A DNA stretch of 64,000 nucleotides from Aeoliella mucimassa (lineage in GTDB: Bacteria > Planctomycetota > Planctomycetia > Pirellulales > Lacipirellulaceae), in contig NZ_CP036278.1 in NCBI RefSeq assembly GCF_007748035.1, positions 1,302,001-1,366,000 on the forward strand, in the 5' to 3' direction. Positions 53,436 to 62,083 of this stretch are shown here, piece by piece (positions within the stretch are counted from its first letter, which is position 1; every line of letters starts with the position of its first letter). The position numbers and the translations under genes were made by a program. The notes beneath the pieces were generated by a model. The model searched no databases. It had not been told where the DNA came from and saw only the letters and a program-made list of their open reading frames with translations.

Positions 53436-54459
53436 ACAATTAGTCACAAACCTCCGTAAAAACTAACGTGGAATGGAACCACGTACCTTTTTTACGGAGA
53501 TCGAACATGGCTACGAAAGAAAAACGAACCTACAAAGTCACGAACTGGAAGGAGTATAACAAGTCGCTCATCGAGCGTGGAAACATCACTATTTGGTTTA
53601 GCGACGAGGCGTTGGAGAACTGGGAACATCCTAACGACCAGACAAAAGTCGGTCGCCCTTTTGTCTTCAGCGATACGGCGATCGAGTGCTTGCTGACGAT
53701 TCGCGAACTGCTGAAACTTCCCTATCGGCAGACTGAGGGATTCGGCCGCTCGCTGGTGGCGATGTTGGGCGTCGAGGCAGCGATTCCCAATTATTCTTCG
53801 CTCGCCAAGCGAGCCAGCAAGCTGAATGTTTCGCTCGATATCGCTAACAAGAGGGGCGACATCGATATCGTGGTGGATAGCACCGGCATGAAAGTGTTTG
53901 GCGAGGGCGAATGGAAGATGCGGACGCATGGCAAGTCGAAGCGGCGGACATGGCGGAAGCTGCATTTGTCGGTGAATCCTGACACCCGCGAGATTGTGGC
54001 GGAGATTTTGACCGAGAACAGTTGCCACGATGCCGATGCGGTTCCCGAAATGCTGGAGCAGGTGGAGCAGCCCGTAAAAAAGTTTCACGGCGACGGTAGT
54101 TACGACAAGTGGAAGGTTTATGAAGGGCTGGAATCCGAAGGCATTGAGCCGGTGATTCCGCCGCAGCACAACGCCAAGATCAAACAACATGGCAACTCTG
54201 CGGAGGAGCCTTTGCCCCGGGACGAGGCAATTCGTCAGATTCGACGCAAGGGGCGTAGGAGTTGGAAAGAGGAAGTGGGCTATCATCGTAGAAGCTTGGC
54301 GGAAACGACCATGTACCGAGTGAAACAAAGCTTTGGGAGCCATCTCAAAAACCGAGTATTCGAAAACCAACAAACGGAAGCCCGCTTGCGCTGTAAAATC
54401 ATCAATCAATTCACCCAACTCGGGCTTCCACAGTTCGAGTGGAGTTAGTCAACAAGGCC
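53425..54459 (+). mobile_element. Complete IS5-family insertion sequence, IS903-type
   Basis: The 1,035-bp element has ends GGCCTTGTTGA and TCAACAAGGCC (11-bp perfect terminal inverted repeats), close to the GGCTTTGTTGA ends of IS903. It is flanked by a 9-bp target duplication and encodes one intact transposase. Element plus duplication is 1,044 bp, a multiple of three, so the host gene's reading frame is in phase on both sides. An identical duplication and full ORF suggest a recent insertion. Confidence 0.95.
53507..54448 (+). CDS. IS5-family transposase (IS903 group)
   Basis: The 313-residue DDE transposase opens with YKVTNWKEYNKSLIERGNITIWF, followed by a FSDTAIECLLTIRELLKLPYRQTEGF helical part. 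The first catalytic Asp is in IDIVVDSTGMKVFG and the second in FHGDGSYDKWKVY. The IS5-type Y-(2)-R-(3)-E-(6)-K signature is present as YHRRSLAETTMYRVK, with the catalytic Glu. I chose the ATG at 53507 after ACGGAGA. No frameshift or stop is seen, so the enzyme should be functional. Confidence 0.95.
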   Translation: MATKEKRTYKVTNWKEYNKSLIERGNITIWFSDEALENWEHPNDQTKVGRPFVFSDTAIECLLTIRELLKLPYRQTEGFGRSLVAMLGVEAAIPNYSSLAKRASKLNVSLDIANKRGDIDIVVDSTGMKVFGEGEWKMRTHGKSKRRTWRKLHLSVNPDTREIVAEILTENSCHDADAVPEMLEQVEQPVKKFHGDGSYDKWKVYEGLESEGIEPVIPPQHNAKIKQHGNSAEEPLPRDEAIRQIRRKGRRSWKEEVGYHRRSLAETTMYRVKQSFGSHLKNRVFENQQTEARLRCKIINQFTQLGLPQFEWS

Positions 54460-55640
54460 ACGGAGACTTGTCGATTACGTCAGGAGCCATCGTAGAAAAT
54501 GTGAATGGGATGATAGGTAAACAAGGCGGAGCAGTTGGAAGTGTTTATGTCGATGGTCCCGATTCAAATTGGACCTGCGAGGGAGATCTGTTTATTGGTG
54601 AATTTGGCTCAGGTTCGCTTCTGGTTACGAATGGGGCATCGGTACTAAGTGCAGACGGTTACATTGGCAAATCCTCGTTGTCGGTCTCCAAGGTCGAAAT
54701 TGACGGCAGCGGTTCCAATTGGTCGACTTCTGAATGTCTGTATATCGGGGGGACCGGAAGCGGACACTTGAGCATTACCAGAGGGAGCACCGTGAATACT
54801 TCCTTATTCGGCTATATCGGATACGAGCTTGGCTCTTCGGGGCAGGTGGTGGTTTCTGGTAAAGGCTCAAGTTGGGCGGTAGGTCCAATTTATGTCGGTA
54901 GAAGGGGTGATGGGTTGCTTAGGGTTACTGACGGAGCGGTGGTTACGAACACCGATGGGCTTATTGGCATGCGATGGGATACTACATCAGAGGTACTTGT
55001 CGACGGGGAAGGCTCTACGTGGATTAGTTCTCGCGATGTTGAGATTCGCTATGGAGCCCTTGCGATTACCCGTGGTGGACTTGTCCAAGTCGAGGGAGAG
55101 TTGAGTTTTTTCGAGTATGCAACTCCCCGGGGATTTCTCAACCTCTCCACCGGCGGCCAACTCGCCCTCTTTGGCGAGGCCGGCGATTCCATGGCCGACT
55201 TCCTCGATCTGGTCGAAGGCACCGACGCTATTCGCTACTGGTCCTTCGAACTTGGCGACTGGGCACCGATCACCGACGCGGTTGCTGGCGATGATTACAC
55301 ACTCGAGTATCTCACCACCGGTGACCTAGCTGGCTACACCGTGCTCACGGTTGGCACGATGCCCGTGGCTGGCGACTTTAATGGCGATGGCCTGGTCGAC
55401 CTAGCCGACTACACTGTGTGGCGGGATCACTTGGGGGCGGAGGACGAGACGGCCATTGGGTTTGCCGGGGATGGCCTCGCGGGGGTCGACGTCGGGGACT
55501 ACCAAGTGTGGAAAGCTAACTTCGCCACGGGCGACGCGGGAGAGATTCCGCCGGCTGCGGTTCCCGAGCCAAGCACCGCGGTGCTGGCGGCTGTCGCCCT
55601 GTTGTTGGGGGCCCGAGCGTGGCGGCGCGGGGGCTGCTAG
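54460..55640 (+). pseudogene. T5SS/PEP-CTERM-associated repeat protein, 3' part
   Basis: Continuation of the interrupted gene from the second copy of the target duplication: HGDLSIT picks up exactly where YGDGD left off. More V-G-x-x-G-S-G-x-L-x-I repeats follow. A closing LSTGGQLALFGEAGDS segment leads to a dockerin-like module, GDFNGDGLVDLADYTVWRDHL plus DGLAGVDVGDYQVWKANF, almost the same as in the gene at 48895. It ends in a VPEPST tail with a hydrophobic span and RRGGC end. The uninterrupted gene would encode about 1,222 residues. The last 500 bp are clearly more GC-rich than the repeats. Confidence 0.88.
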
Positions 55641-55892
55641 ATCGGCTGCAATCGCTCTCCAGCAGGGCGGAAACGCCAAAAAGTACCACGATGGCACGAT
55701 TCGGCTTCCACTGCGGTGGGCCGACGGGCTGTACGATCCCCCGGAACCGGCCAAACGGCCCCATTTTCTTCGGCTCAGGGGTGTGCACTCGGCCTTCTGT
55801 TCTGTGTAAACTAGAGGTTTGGCCAACTGCCGTGCCAGCTGAACCGTGGCAGGGCTGCATTTCCGGGACCAACAGAGACAGGACATCTTTCT

Positions 55893-57038
55893 ATGGCTGA
55901 GCATGACGACGTCAAGTCGAGTCTCATGCATGTGCGACCTACTTTGGAGGTCGACAAGCTGTTCCGCGCTTGCGTGAAACTGGAAGCGAGCGACTTGCAC
56001 CTTAAGGTGGGCAAGCCGGCGATGGTCCGTGTCGACGGCTCGCTCCGCCCGATGAAGGGCGACCCCATCACCGATGAGCAGATGGTGCAGTTGTGTTACC
56101 CGCTCATGAACGAGCGGAATCGCAAGATCTTCGAACGCGACGGCGGGGCCGACTTTGCCCACACTTGCGAAGTCGATGGCACCGTCTGGCGATTCCGTGT
56201 GAACCTGCTGCAACAGCTCGGGCATATGGGCATGGTCGCTCGGCGGGTTAGTAGCTGGATTCCCGACTTCGAGGGGCTGAACCTGCCGCCGTCGATCGAG
56301 AGCCTGTGCACGTTCGATCAAGGCATGGTACTGCTGGCGGGCGTTACCGGTTCGGGCAAGAGTACCACGATTGCCTCGATGCTGAACTGGATTAACCGCC
56401 GGTACCGCAAGCATATTCTCACGCTGGAGGATCCGATCGAATTCGTGTTCTCCGAAGAGAAGTGCCTGATCAACCAACGCGAAATTGGTTTGGACGTGGT
56501 CGACTTCGAAGTCGGCATGAAGCACGCGGTGCGGGAAGATCCCGACGTGATGCTAGTGGGCGAAATGCGTGACAGAGAAACGTTCATGACCGCGATTCAC
56601 GCGGCGGAAACGGGTCACTTGGTGTTCGGAACCATCCACGCTTCGAGTGCGGCTTCGACGATCGGCCGTATTCTCGACTTGTTCCCGCAGGACATGCACG
56701 CGGCGTTGCGGAGTGCGATTGCCTTTAACATGCGGGGCATCATCGCTCAGAAACTGCTCAAGAGCATCAAGCCCGGCGTCGGCCGGGTGCCCACGGTAGA
56801 AATCATGACGTTCTCGCCGACCGTGAAAAAGTTGGTGCTGGACGAAGACGACGACAAGCTGCCCGACGCGATTCGCATCGGGGCGGAAGATGGCATGCAA
56901 GACTTTACGCAAAGTCTCAAAAAACTGGTAGACGACCAATTGATTGACCGCACCGTGGCCATGGAAGTGGCCCCGAACCGCGAAGCATTGAAGATGGCAC
57001 TCAAGGGTATCGACGTAGCGCAAGGCGGAATTCTGTGA
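55893..57038 (+). CDS. pilT: Type IV pilus retraction ATPase PilT
   Basis: The 381-residue hexameric AAA-like secretion ATPase powers pilus retraction at the inner membrane. Its N-terminal domain (ASDLHLKVGKPAMVRVDG) and catalytic core are intact: Walker A AGVTGSGKSTTI, Asp box TLEDPIEF, Walker B VMLVGEMRDRET and His box FGTIHASSA. The AIRIGAEDGMQDF region corresponds to the PilT AIRNLIRE segment. Its stop overlaps the start of the next gene (GTGATG), so the two are translationally coupled. Confidence 0.93.
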   Translation: MAEHDDVKSSLMHVRPTLEVDKLFRACVKLEASDLHLKVGKPAMVRVDGSLRPMKGDPITDEQMVQLCYPLMNERNRKIFERDGGADFAHTCEVDGTVWRFRVNLLQQLGHMGMVARRVSSWIPDFEGLNLPPSIESLCTFDQGMVLLAGVTGSGKSTTIASMLNWINRRYRKHILTLEDPIEFVFSEEKCLINQREIGLDVVDFEVGMKHAVREDPDVMLVGEMRDRETFMTAIHAAETGHLVFGTIHASSAASTIGRILDLFPQDMHAALRSAIAFNMRGIIAQKLLKSIKPGVGRVPTVEIMTFSPTVKKLVLDEDDDKLPDAIRIGAEDGMQDFTQSLKKLVDDQLIDRTVAMEVAPNREALKMALKGIDVAQGGIL

Positions 57039-58852
57039 TGCACCGATTGTTTTATATGGCGCTTTGTGCACTGGCCTTGGTCCTGGCAGTGGGCGCACCT
57101 TCGCAAGTTGTATGGGCCCAAGACGACGCGGGCGCGGAAGAAGCCCCCGCCGGCGAGGAGCAGGAGGGTGGCTCGGCCATCGACGACGCTGCGGAGGAGC
57201 CAGCCGCACCGACCATTTGGACCGGCGTCGAGGTCGACGCCAAACGCGGCAGCGGTACGCTCCATTGGCTCAAGATCATTCCCGTGATCCTGTTGGTCAT
57301 GCTCTGGACCTTAACCGGCGACTGGGTAAACCGCAGCTCGCAGATCTACGATCTGGGCTACGGTAAATGGAATCCGATCTTCTACTTCCCGTTCCCGATC
57401 GCCATGCTGGTGATGGTGATCGTGCCCTTCTACGTGGTGGGCATTTCGCTGCTGACGCTGGCCTATTTCGGCCCGTTTATTGCTTACACGGTGACCTATA
57501 ACAAGTCGGTTGAGCAGCACCAGAAGGTGTTCACGAGCGACTGGTTCCGCCATATGCTTCGCATCGGCGAACAGGTGCCCGACTACGAAAAGGGTGCCCC
57601 GGTCGAGCTGTCGGCCTTTGGCGGCGACGAGAGCACTAACAAAGGCAACCTGATCTACGCCCGCCAGTCGCCTGGATATTTGCTGGTGAAGGAATTGGTG
57701 GCCGACTTGGCGACCCGCCGAAGCGAACGCATGGTGCTCGACTACGGCCAAGGCGGCGTATCGGTCAAGTACCTGATCGACGGTGTCTGGCACGGTGGCG
57801 AAGCCCGCGAACGCGACTCCGGCGACGTGATGCTGGCCGTGATGAAGCAGCTGGCGAATCTCGACATCACCGAGCGTCGCAAGAAGCAAGAAGGCCAGTT
57901 TGCCGCCAAGTTTGAGGGCATTCAGTACATCTGCCCGATCGTGAGTCAGGGGACCAAAACTGGCGAACGGGTGCTGCTCGAACTACGCGGTGGCAGCCAA
58001 GTTAAGTTGGTTACCTACGACGATCTCGGCATGCGAGAGAAGATCAAAGAGCAATGGTCCGAGCTGATGGCCATGGACGAAGGCCTGCTCGTTATTGCCG
58101 CCCCGCCTGAAGGGGGGCTCACGACGCTCACCGATGTTTCGATCCTCGAAACCGACCGGCTGATGCGAGACTTTGTAACCATCGACGAGGTGCATAATCC
58201 CGCCCGCGACATGGAAAACGTGGCCGTACACACGTACGACGCCAAGCAAGGAGAGACGCCGGCCAGCATCCTTCCACCACTTATTCGCACGTATCCCAAC
58301 GTGTACATCGTTCGCGATTTGGTGGATGCCGAGTCGGCCAAGATCCTGTTCGGCGAAGTGGAAGAGAACCACCTGCTGATCACCACCGCTCAGGCGCTCG
58401 AAGCCCCAGAGGCTCTGCTGCGGGTGCTGCAGAAGAAGGTGCCGCACAAGGAGTTCGCCCAAACCGTGACGGCCGTGTTGTGCACTCGGCTGATCCGCAA
58501 ACTCTGCGAAAGCTGCAAAGTCGGCTACGAACCAACGCCCGACATGCTGAAGAAGCTCGGCATTCCTCCCGGAAAGGTGCAAAATCTTTATCGTCCGCCG
58601 AAGCCGGAGGAACTGGAGAAGCCTTGCGAGGTCTGCGGCAACGTCGGCTACGTGGGACGGACCGGCTTGTTCGAACTGTTGATCGTGAACGATAAGGTTC
58701 GCGAAGTGCTGATCAAGCAGCCGAAGCTCGACCTGTTGCGAAAAGCCGCACGTATGGCGGGCATGCGTACCTTCCAGGAAGAAGCCATTTTGCTGGTCGC
58801 CAAAGGGGTCACAAGCATTCCCGAGGCGCAACGCATTCTCAAGGGAGCCTAG
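57038..58852 (+). CDS. Membrane-tethered GspE/PilB-like pseudo-ATPase
   Basis: The protein is about 604 residues. It begins with a signal-like segment (LFYMALCALALVLAVGA), an acidic linker and hydrophobic spans (WLKIIPVILLVMLWTL; FPIAMLVMVIVPFYVVGISLLTLAYFG split into two). A cytoplasmic GspE-like body follows. The N2-type domain (YLLVKELVADLATRRSERMVLDY) and the tetracysteine zinc segment (CESC ... CEVCGNVGYVGRTGLFE) are kept. The nucleotide site is eroded: the Walker A position reads APPEGGLTT (Lys replaced by Leu361). The Walker B GEIRD reads RDLVD (426-430), and the His box TLHTN reads TAQAL. It is translated with pilT. A structural or regulatory partner of a pilus-like motor is my inference. 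Confidence 0.85.
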   Translation: MHRLFYMALCALALVLAVGAPSQVVWAQDDAGAEEAPAGEEQEGGSAIDDAAEEPAAPTIWTGVEVDAKRGSGTLHWLKIIPVILLVMLWTLTGDWVNRSSQIYDLGYGKWNPIFYFPFPIAMLVMVIVPFYVVGISLLTLAYFGPFIAYTVTYNKSVEQHQKVFTSDWFRHMLRIGEQVPDYEKGAPVELSAFGGDESTNKGNLIYARQSPGYLLVKELVADLATRRSERMVLDYGQGGVSVKYLIDGVWHGGEARERDSGDVMLAVMKQLANLDITERRKKQEGQFAAKFEGIQYICPIVSQGTKTGERVLLELRGGSQVKLVTYDDLGMREKIKEQWSELMAMDEGLLVIAAPPEGGLTTLTDVSILETDRLMRDFVTIDEVHNPARDMENVAVHTYDAKQGETPASILPPLIRTYPNVYIVRDLVDAESAKILFGEVEENHLLITTAQALEAPEALLRVLQKKVPHKEFAQTVTAVLCTRLIRKLCESCKVGYEPTPDMLKKLGIPPGKVQNLYRPPKPEELEKPCEVCGNVGYVGRTGLFELLIVNDKVREVLIKQPKLDLLRKAARMAGMRTFQEEAILLVAKGVTSIPEAQRILKGA

Positions 58853-58928
58853 CTCCGACCCTCTGCTGAAGAACAACACCGACGCCAGTCGTCGCTAACC
58901 GCATATCCTCGACTCCTGAAATCGTCCC

Positions 58929-59528
58929 ATGATTTACCTTTACTACGCCATCCTCGCTACGATCTTCTTCGCTACTTTTGCGATGTGCATCGACAAAGGG
59001 CTGTGGAGCAACACGCTTTCGATCATCAACATCTTGTTGAGCGGGTTGATTGCCTTTGGCACCTACGAGCCGCTGGCCAAGCTAGCCGCCGACAAGGGGA
59101 TGGGCGAGTACACGTTTGTGCTCGATTTCCTGTTCATTTGGGCCATCTACGTGCTGGCGTTCATCCTGATGCACCGGGTGGCTTCGCAGTTGCTGTCGAA
59201 AACGCGGATGCGATTCAAGAATCCGATCGACACGGTCGGCGGACCGCTGACTTCGGCGGTTGCTGGTTGGTTGATGATGTGCCTGGTGGCCGCTACGCTG
59301 CACGCAGCCCCGTTCGAACGGGAGTGTTTCGGCGGTGCTTTGGTGCACCAGAATGGCGATTCGGCGATCACCAACCCTGATCTTGCCTGGTTGAGCATTG
59401 CTCAAACCGCACTAAACAAGGACAATCTGGGTGCTGGAAAAGGGTTTTCCCTGAGCGATTACGTGAACGACTTCAGCAAGCAACGTGCAGGCCTTGAGAA
59501 GCAAGAAAGCTTGCGGGTGAAACGTTAG
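58929..59528 (+). CDS. CvpA family membrane protein
   Basis: The 199-residue protein has four hydrophobic spans (YYAILATIFFATFAM, TLSIINILLSGLIAFGTY, FVLDFLFIWAIYVLAFIL, LTSAVAGWLMMCLVAATL) in the spacing of CvpA proteins. It has the NPIDTVGGPLTSAVAGW turn in place of the usual D-x-x-x-G-x-x-x-G region. A soluble C-terminal tail contains a Lys/Gln-rich helix. CvpA proteins are linked to colicin V export and envelope stress, with no settled mechanism. It is 76 bp after the pseudo-ATPase on the same strand. Confidence 0.75.
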   Translation: MIYLYYAILATIFFATFAMCIDKGLWSNTLSIINILLSGLIAFGTYEPLAKLAADKGMGEYTFVLDFLFIWAIYVLAFILMHRVASQLLSKTRMRFKNPIDTVGGPLTSAVAGWLMMCLVAATLHAAPFERECFGGALVHQNGDSAITNPDLAWLSIAQTALNKDNLGAGKGFSLSDYVNDFSKQRAGLEKQESLRVKR

Positions 59529-59582
59529 TCGCCGTTGACGCTCGTATCTAACGATTACGCGAAATAGGATCACCGCGAAACG

Positions 59583-60317
59583 ATGAGCGAAACCACCACG
59601 GAGTCACCGGTTCCCGAGAATTACCTGTCGGACGATGTGCAGGCGGTTGCCGAGTACCGATCGGTATCTGGCCTCGCCGTGTTGGCGGCGGTGCTCGGCG
59701 TGGCTTCGCTGGCCGCGGTTGCGACTCCCAGTTTGGTGGTGCTCCCCTTGATTGGGGTGATTTTCTCGCTCTTCGCGCTCTACAAAATCGCCCATTCCGA
59801 CGGGCAGCTCGTCGGGCGTACCGCTGCTTTGACCGGCTTGGCCATGTCGCTCACTGTCGGCGCTGGCGTGCTGGTCAACGGCTGGGTCGTCAGAAGCATC
59901 CTGGCTCGCGAAGCGGCCGAATGGGGCCTCGACTGGTGCCAGTTAGTGATGGATGGCGAGCTGATCACGGCCGCGGAACTCAAGAACCCACCGACGGCCC
60001 GCCGTCCGTTCGACGATTCGCTGGCCAAGTTCTACGCCGAAAACGAGAACGCCGTGAAGGCCTTGGAGGAGTTCAAAACCAACGACGTGGTCGAGCTTTT
60101 AAGCACCGCGCCGGAGGGCTCGAAAGTGGTGCCAGGCGATTTTAAGGCCGGGCTGCGGGAGTCGTCAGGGCGGTATCTGGTGCTCCAGGAGTTCAAACTC
60201 GTGCGTCCTGGCGGGGAACCGCCAGTGGTGTTCGGCCTGCAACTTCGTCGACAGACCATCAGCGACCTGAGCGGCGGCGCCTGGTTTGTGAACGAGCAGG
60301 CGATGAGCAGCGAGTAA
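59583..60317 (+). CDS. DUF4190-like membrane protein
   Basis: The 244-residue protein has two adjacent hydrophobic hairpins (VSGLAVLAAVLGVASLAAVATPSLVVLPLIGVIFSLFALYKI, split, and TAALTGLAMSLTVGAGVLVNGWVV). These fit the DUF4190 layout with its G-x-A-x-x-G-L turn. The C-terminal 150 residues are soluble, acidic and helical, then beta-rich (YLVLQEFKLVRPGGEPPVVFGLQL). Function is unknown. It lies 54 bp after the CvpA-like gene and probably ends the pilT group. Confidence 0.75.
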   Translation: MSETTTESPVPENYLSDDVQAVAEYRSVSGLAVLAAVLGVASLAAVATPSLVVLPLIGVIFSLFALYKIAHSDGQLVGRTAALTGLAMSLTVGAGVLVNGWVVRSILAREAAEWGLDWCQLVMDGELITAAELKNPPTARRPFDDSLAKFYAENENAVKALEEFKTNDVVELLSTAPEGSKVVPGDFKAGLRESSGRYLVLQEFKLVRPGGEPPVVFGLQLRRQTISDLSGGAWFVNEQAMSSE

Positions 60318-60766
60318 CGCTGCTACCGGCAAGCTGCCTGCCATCGCAGGGATACCATCGACCAGGCGGAGGGGCCGAATCGAACTCGGTGGTCGCTGGC
60401 TGCTACATTTTTCTTAGCCGTTTCAGGCATTGCGACCCCTTCGCTTGGGGGGAGTTCGAGGCGCGAACTCTTAGGCTTCCGGCTTATTCGGACCTGTGTG
60501 TCCAGTAATGTTTGCCCCTCGCTGCGCCTGAGCTTTTCGCCAAGCGTTACAGCTTACCAATCTGGGGGGGGAAGTTTGAGATTCTTGCCTAAGTTGCCCC
60601 GGCAGATTTGCATGTAGGTGGTAGCAGACGTCGATATGTTCAGCGAGGCGGTTTTGTCGTTAGCGCGAACTTCGACCCGCCAGCGGCGTAGTTCGTCGTC
60701 AAATACTCCCCCCGTTCCGCGGCACATGTATGTGCAGCGACAGTCCCCGAAGAAGGAGTCTTAAAA
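60318..60766. other. Structured intergenic region upstream of the porin gene
   Basis: 449 bp with no credible ORF, tRNA or tmRNA fold. It has two adjacent stems, CCCC-TTCGCTT-GGGG (about 60437-60451) and GAGTTCG-AGGCG-CGAACTC (60452-60470). It also has AT-rich patches near 60411 and a strong ribosome site AAGGAG at 60755 for the next gene. It could hold a long 5' leader or small RNA. Confidence 0.45.
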
Positions 60767-62083
60767 GTGAACATTGTAAGATGGACGATGGGCTGTGCCT
60801 TGATCGCCATCAGCGCTGGCCCAGCGCTGGGGCAGTCGGCAGTCCAAACGGCATTCAACTATGATCTGACAAGCTACAACTGCGGCGAGCCCGCATGCGG
60901 CTGTGCAGACCCTGGCACTGGATGCGATGATCTTGGTTGCAGCGATGCATGTGGATGTGGCGATTCGTGCGGGCTTAACCTGTGTGGCCCTTGTTGCTTG
61001 GGTGATCCCTGGACCCTGATGGATTGCATTGATCCATGCGGTTGCAGCGCCGTCACTTTCGGTGGTTGGACCCAACTTGGTTACCACAGCGATTCGACTC
61101 GCATGTCGTCCGCTTATGGCGACCTCTTTGCCTTCAACGATGTGCCTGATGCAGTGAATCTGCACCAACAATGGTTCTATGCCGAGAAGCTTGCTGAAGC
61201 TCCTTGCTGCGGTATGGACTGGGGTTTCCGGTTCGACCTGATGTACGGTACCGACGCTCAGAAGACCCAAGCCTTCGGCAACCCCGGTGCTGCCAATGCC
61301 AATCAAGGCTCTTGGGATGCCTCGCTCGATCACGGTGTGTACGGTTGGGCCATGCCTCAGCTGTACGGTGAAGTTGCCTTCGGCGATTGGAATATCATCG
61401 CTGGTCACTTCTTCACGCTGGTTGGTTACGAAGTAGTTACCGCTCCGGACAACTTCTTCTACAGCCACGCTTACACCATGTTCAACAGCGAGCCGTTCAC
61501 CCACACCGGTGCGTTGGCTACCTACAGCGGCATCGACGGTGTCGACGTGTACGCTGGTTGGACCCTTGGTTGGGACACTGGTTTCGATCAATCGAACGGT
61601 GGTAGCAGCTTCTTGGGTGGTTTCTCGACCAGCCTGACCGACGATGTTGCTTTGACCTACATTGCCACCGCTGGCAACTTCGGTGCTCGCACCGCTGGTG
61701 AAAGTGGTTACAGCCACAGCATCGTGCTGGACTGCACGCTCAGCGACAAGCTGAACTACGTGTTCCAGAGCGACTTGGTTGGTTACGACGACACCGCCGC
61801 TGGTGGTGCTTTTGGTGCCCAGGTTGGTATCAACCAATACCTGTTCTACACCATGAGCGATTGCCTGGCTGCTGGTGCTCGTGTTGAATGGTGGAAGAGC
61901 GACGGAATCGTGGCCGCTGACAACAGCACCAGCCAGTACGGTATCACCTACGGCCTGAACTACAAGCCGCACGCCAACGTAGTGATTCGCCCCGAAGTGC
62001 GTCACAACTGGTTGCCAGCCGATGCTACTCTGCCTGACTTCAACCAAACCGTGTTCGGTATCGACGCGATCCTGACCTACTAA
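60767..62083 (+). CDS. Outer-membrane beta-barrel porin with cysteine-rich N-terminus
   Basis: The 438-residue protein starts with GTG after AAGGAG. It has a signal peptide (MGCALIAISAGPALGQ). A roughly 57-residue cysteine-rich segment follows with 14 Cys in C-G-C, C-C and C-x2-3-C spacings (ACGC, CGCGDSCG, CGPCC). A long beta-barrel part with alternating aromatic/small residues follows, typical of the putative BBP2-type porins (TFGGWTQLGYHSDST, WGFRFDLMYGTD, INQYLFYTMSDCL) and ending FGIDAILTY with a terminal aromatic. Codons are strongly biased to GGT/GTT, unlike neighbours, suggesting high expression. It is followed by a strong terminator. Confidence 0.88.
   Translation: MNIVRWTMGCALIAISAGPALGQSAVQTAFNYDLTSYNCGEPACGCADPGTGCDDLGCSDACGCGDSCGLNLCGPCCLGDPWTLMDCIDPCGCSAVTFGGWTQLGYHSDSTRMSSAYGDLFAFNDVPDAVNLHQQWFYAEKLAEAPCCGMDWGFRFDLMYGTDAQKTQAFGNPGAANANQGSWDASLDHGVYGWAMPQLYGEVAFGDWNIIAGHFFTLVGYEVVTAPDNFFYSHAYTMFNSEPFTHTGALATYSGIDGVDVYAGWTLGWDTGFDQSNGGSSFLGGFSTSLTDDVALTYIATAGNFGARTAGESGYSHSIVLDCTLSDKLNYVFQSDLVGYDDTAAGGAFGAQVGINQYLFYTMSDCLAAGARVEWWKSDGIVAADNSTSQYGITYGLNYKPHANVVIRPEVRHNWLPADATLPDFNQTVFGIDAILTY

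Noticed and set aside
60318-60766. tRNA or tmRNA gene
   Set aside because: I could not find a cloverleaf, T-loop consensus or a CCA-type acceptor stem; only simple hairpins are present.
60761-62047. 428-codon minus-strand frame opposite the porin gene
   Set aside because: A Val/Thr/Ala-rich antisense frame produced by the porin's strong codon bias; no start signal.
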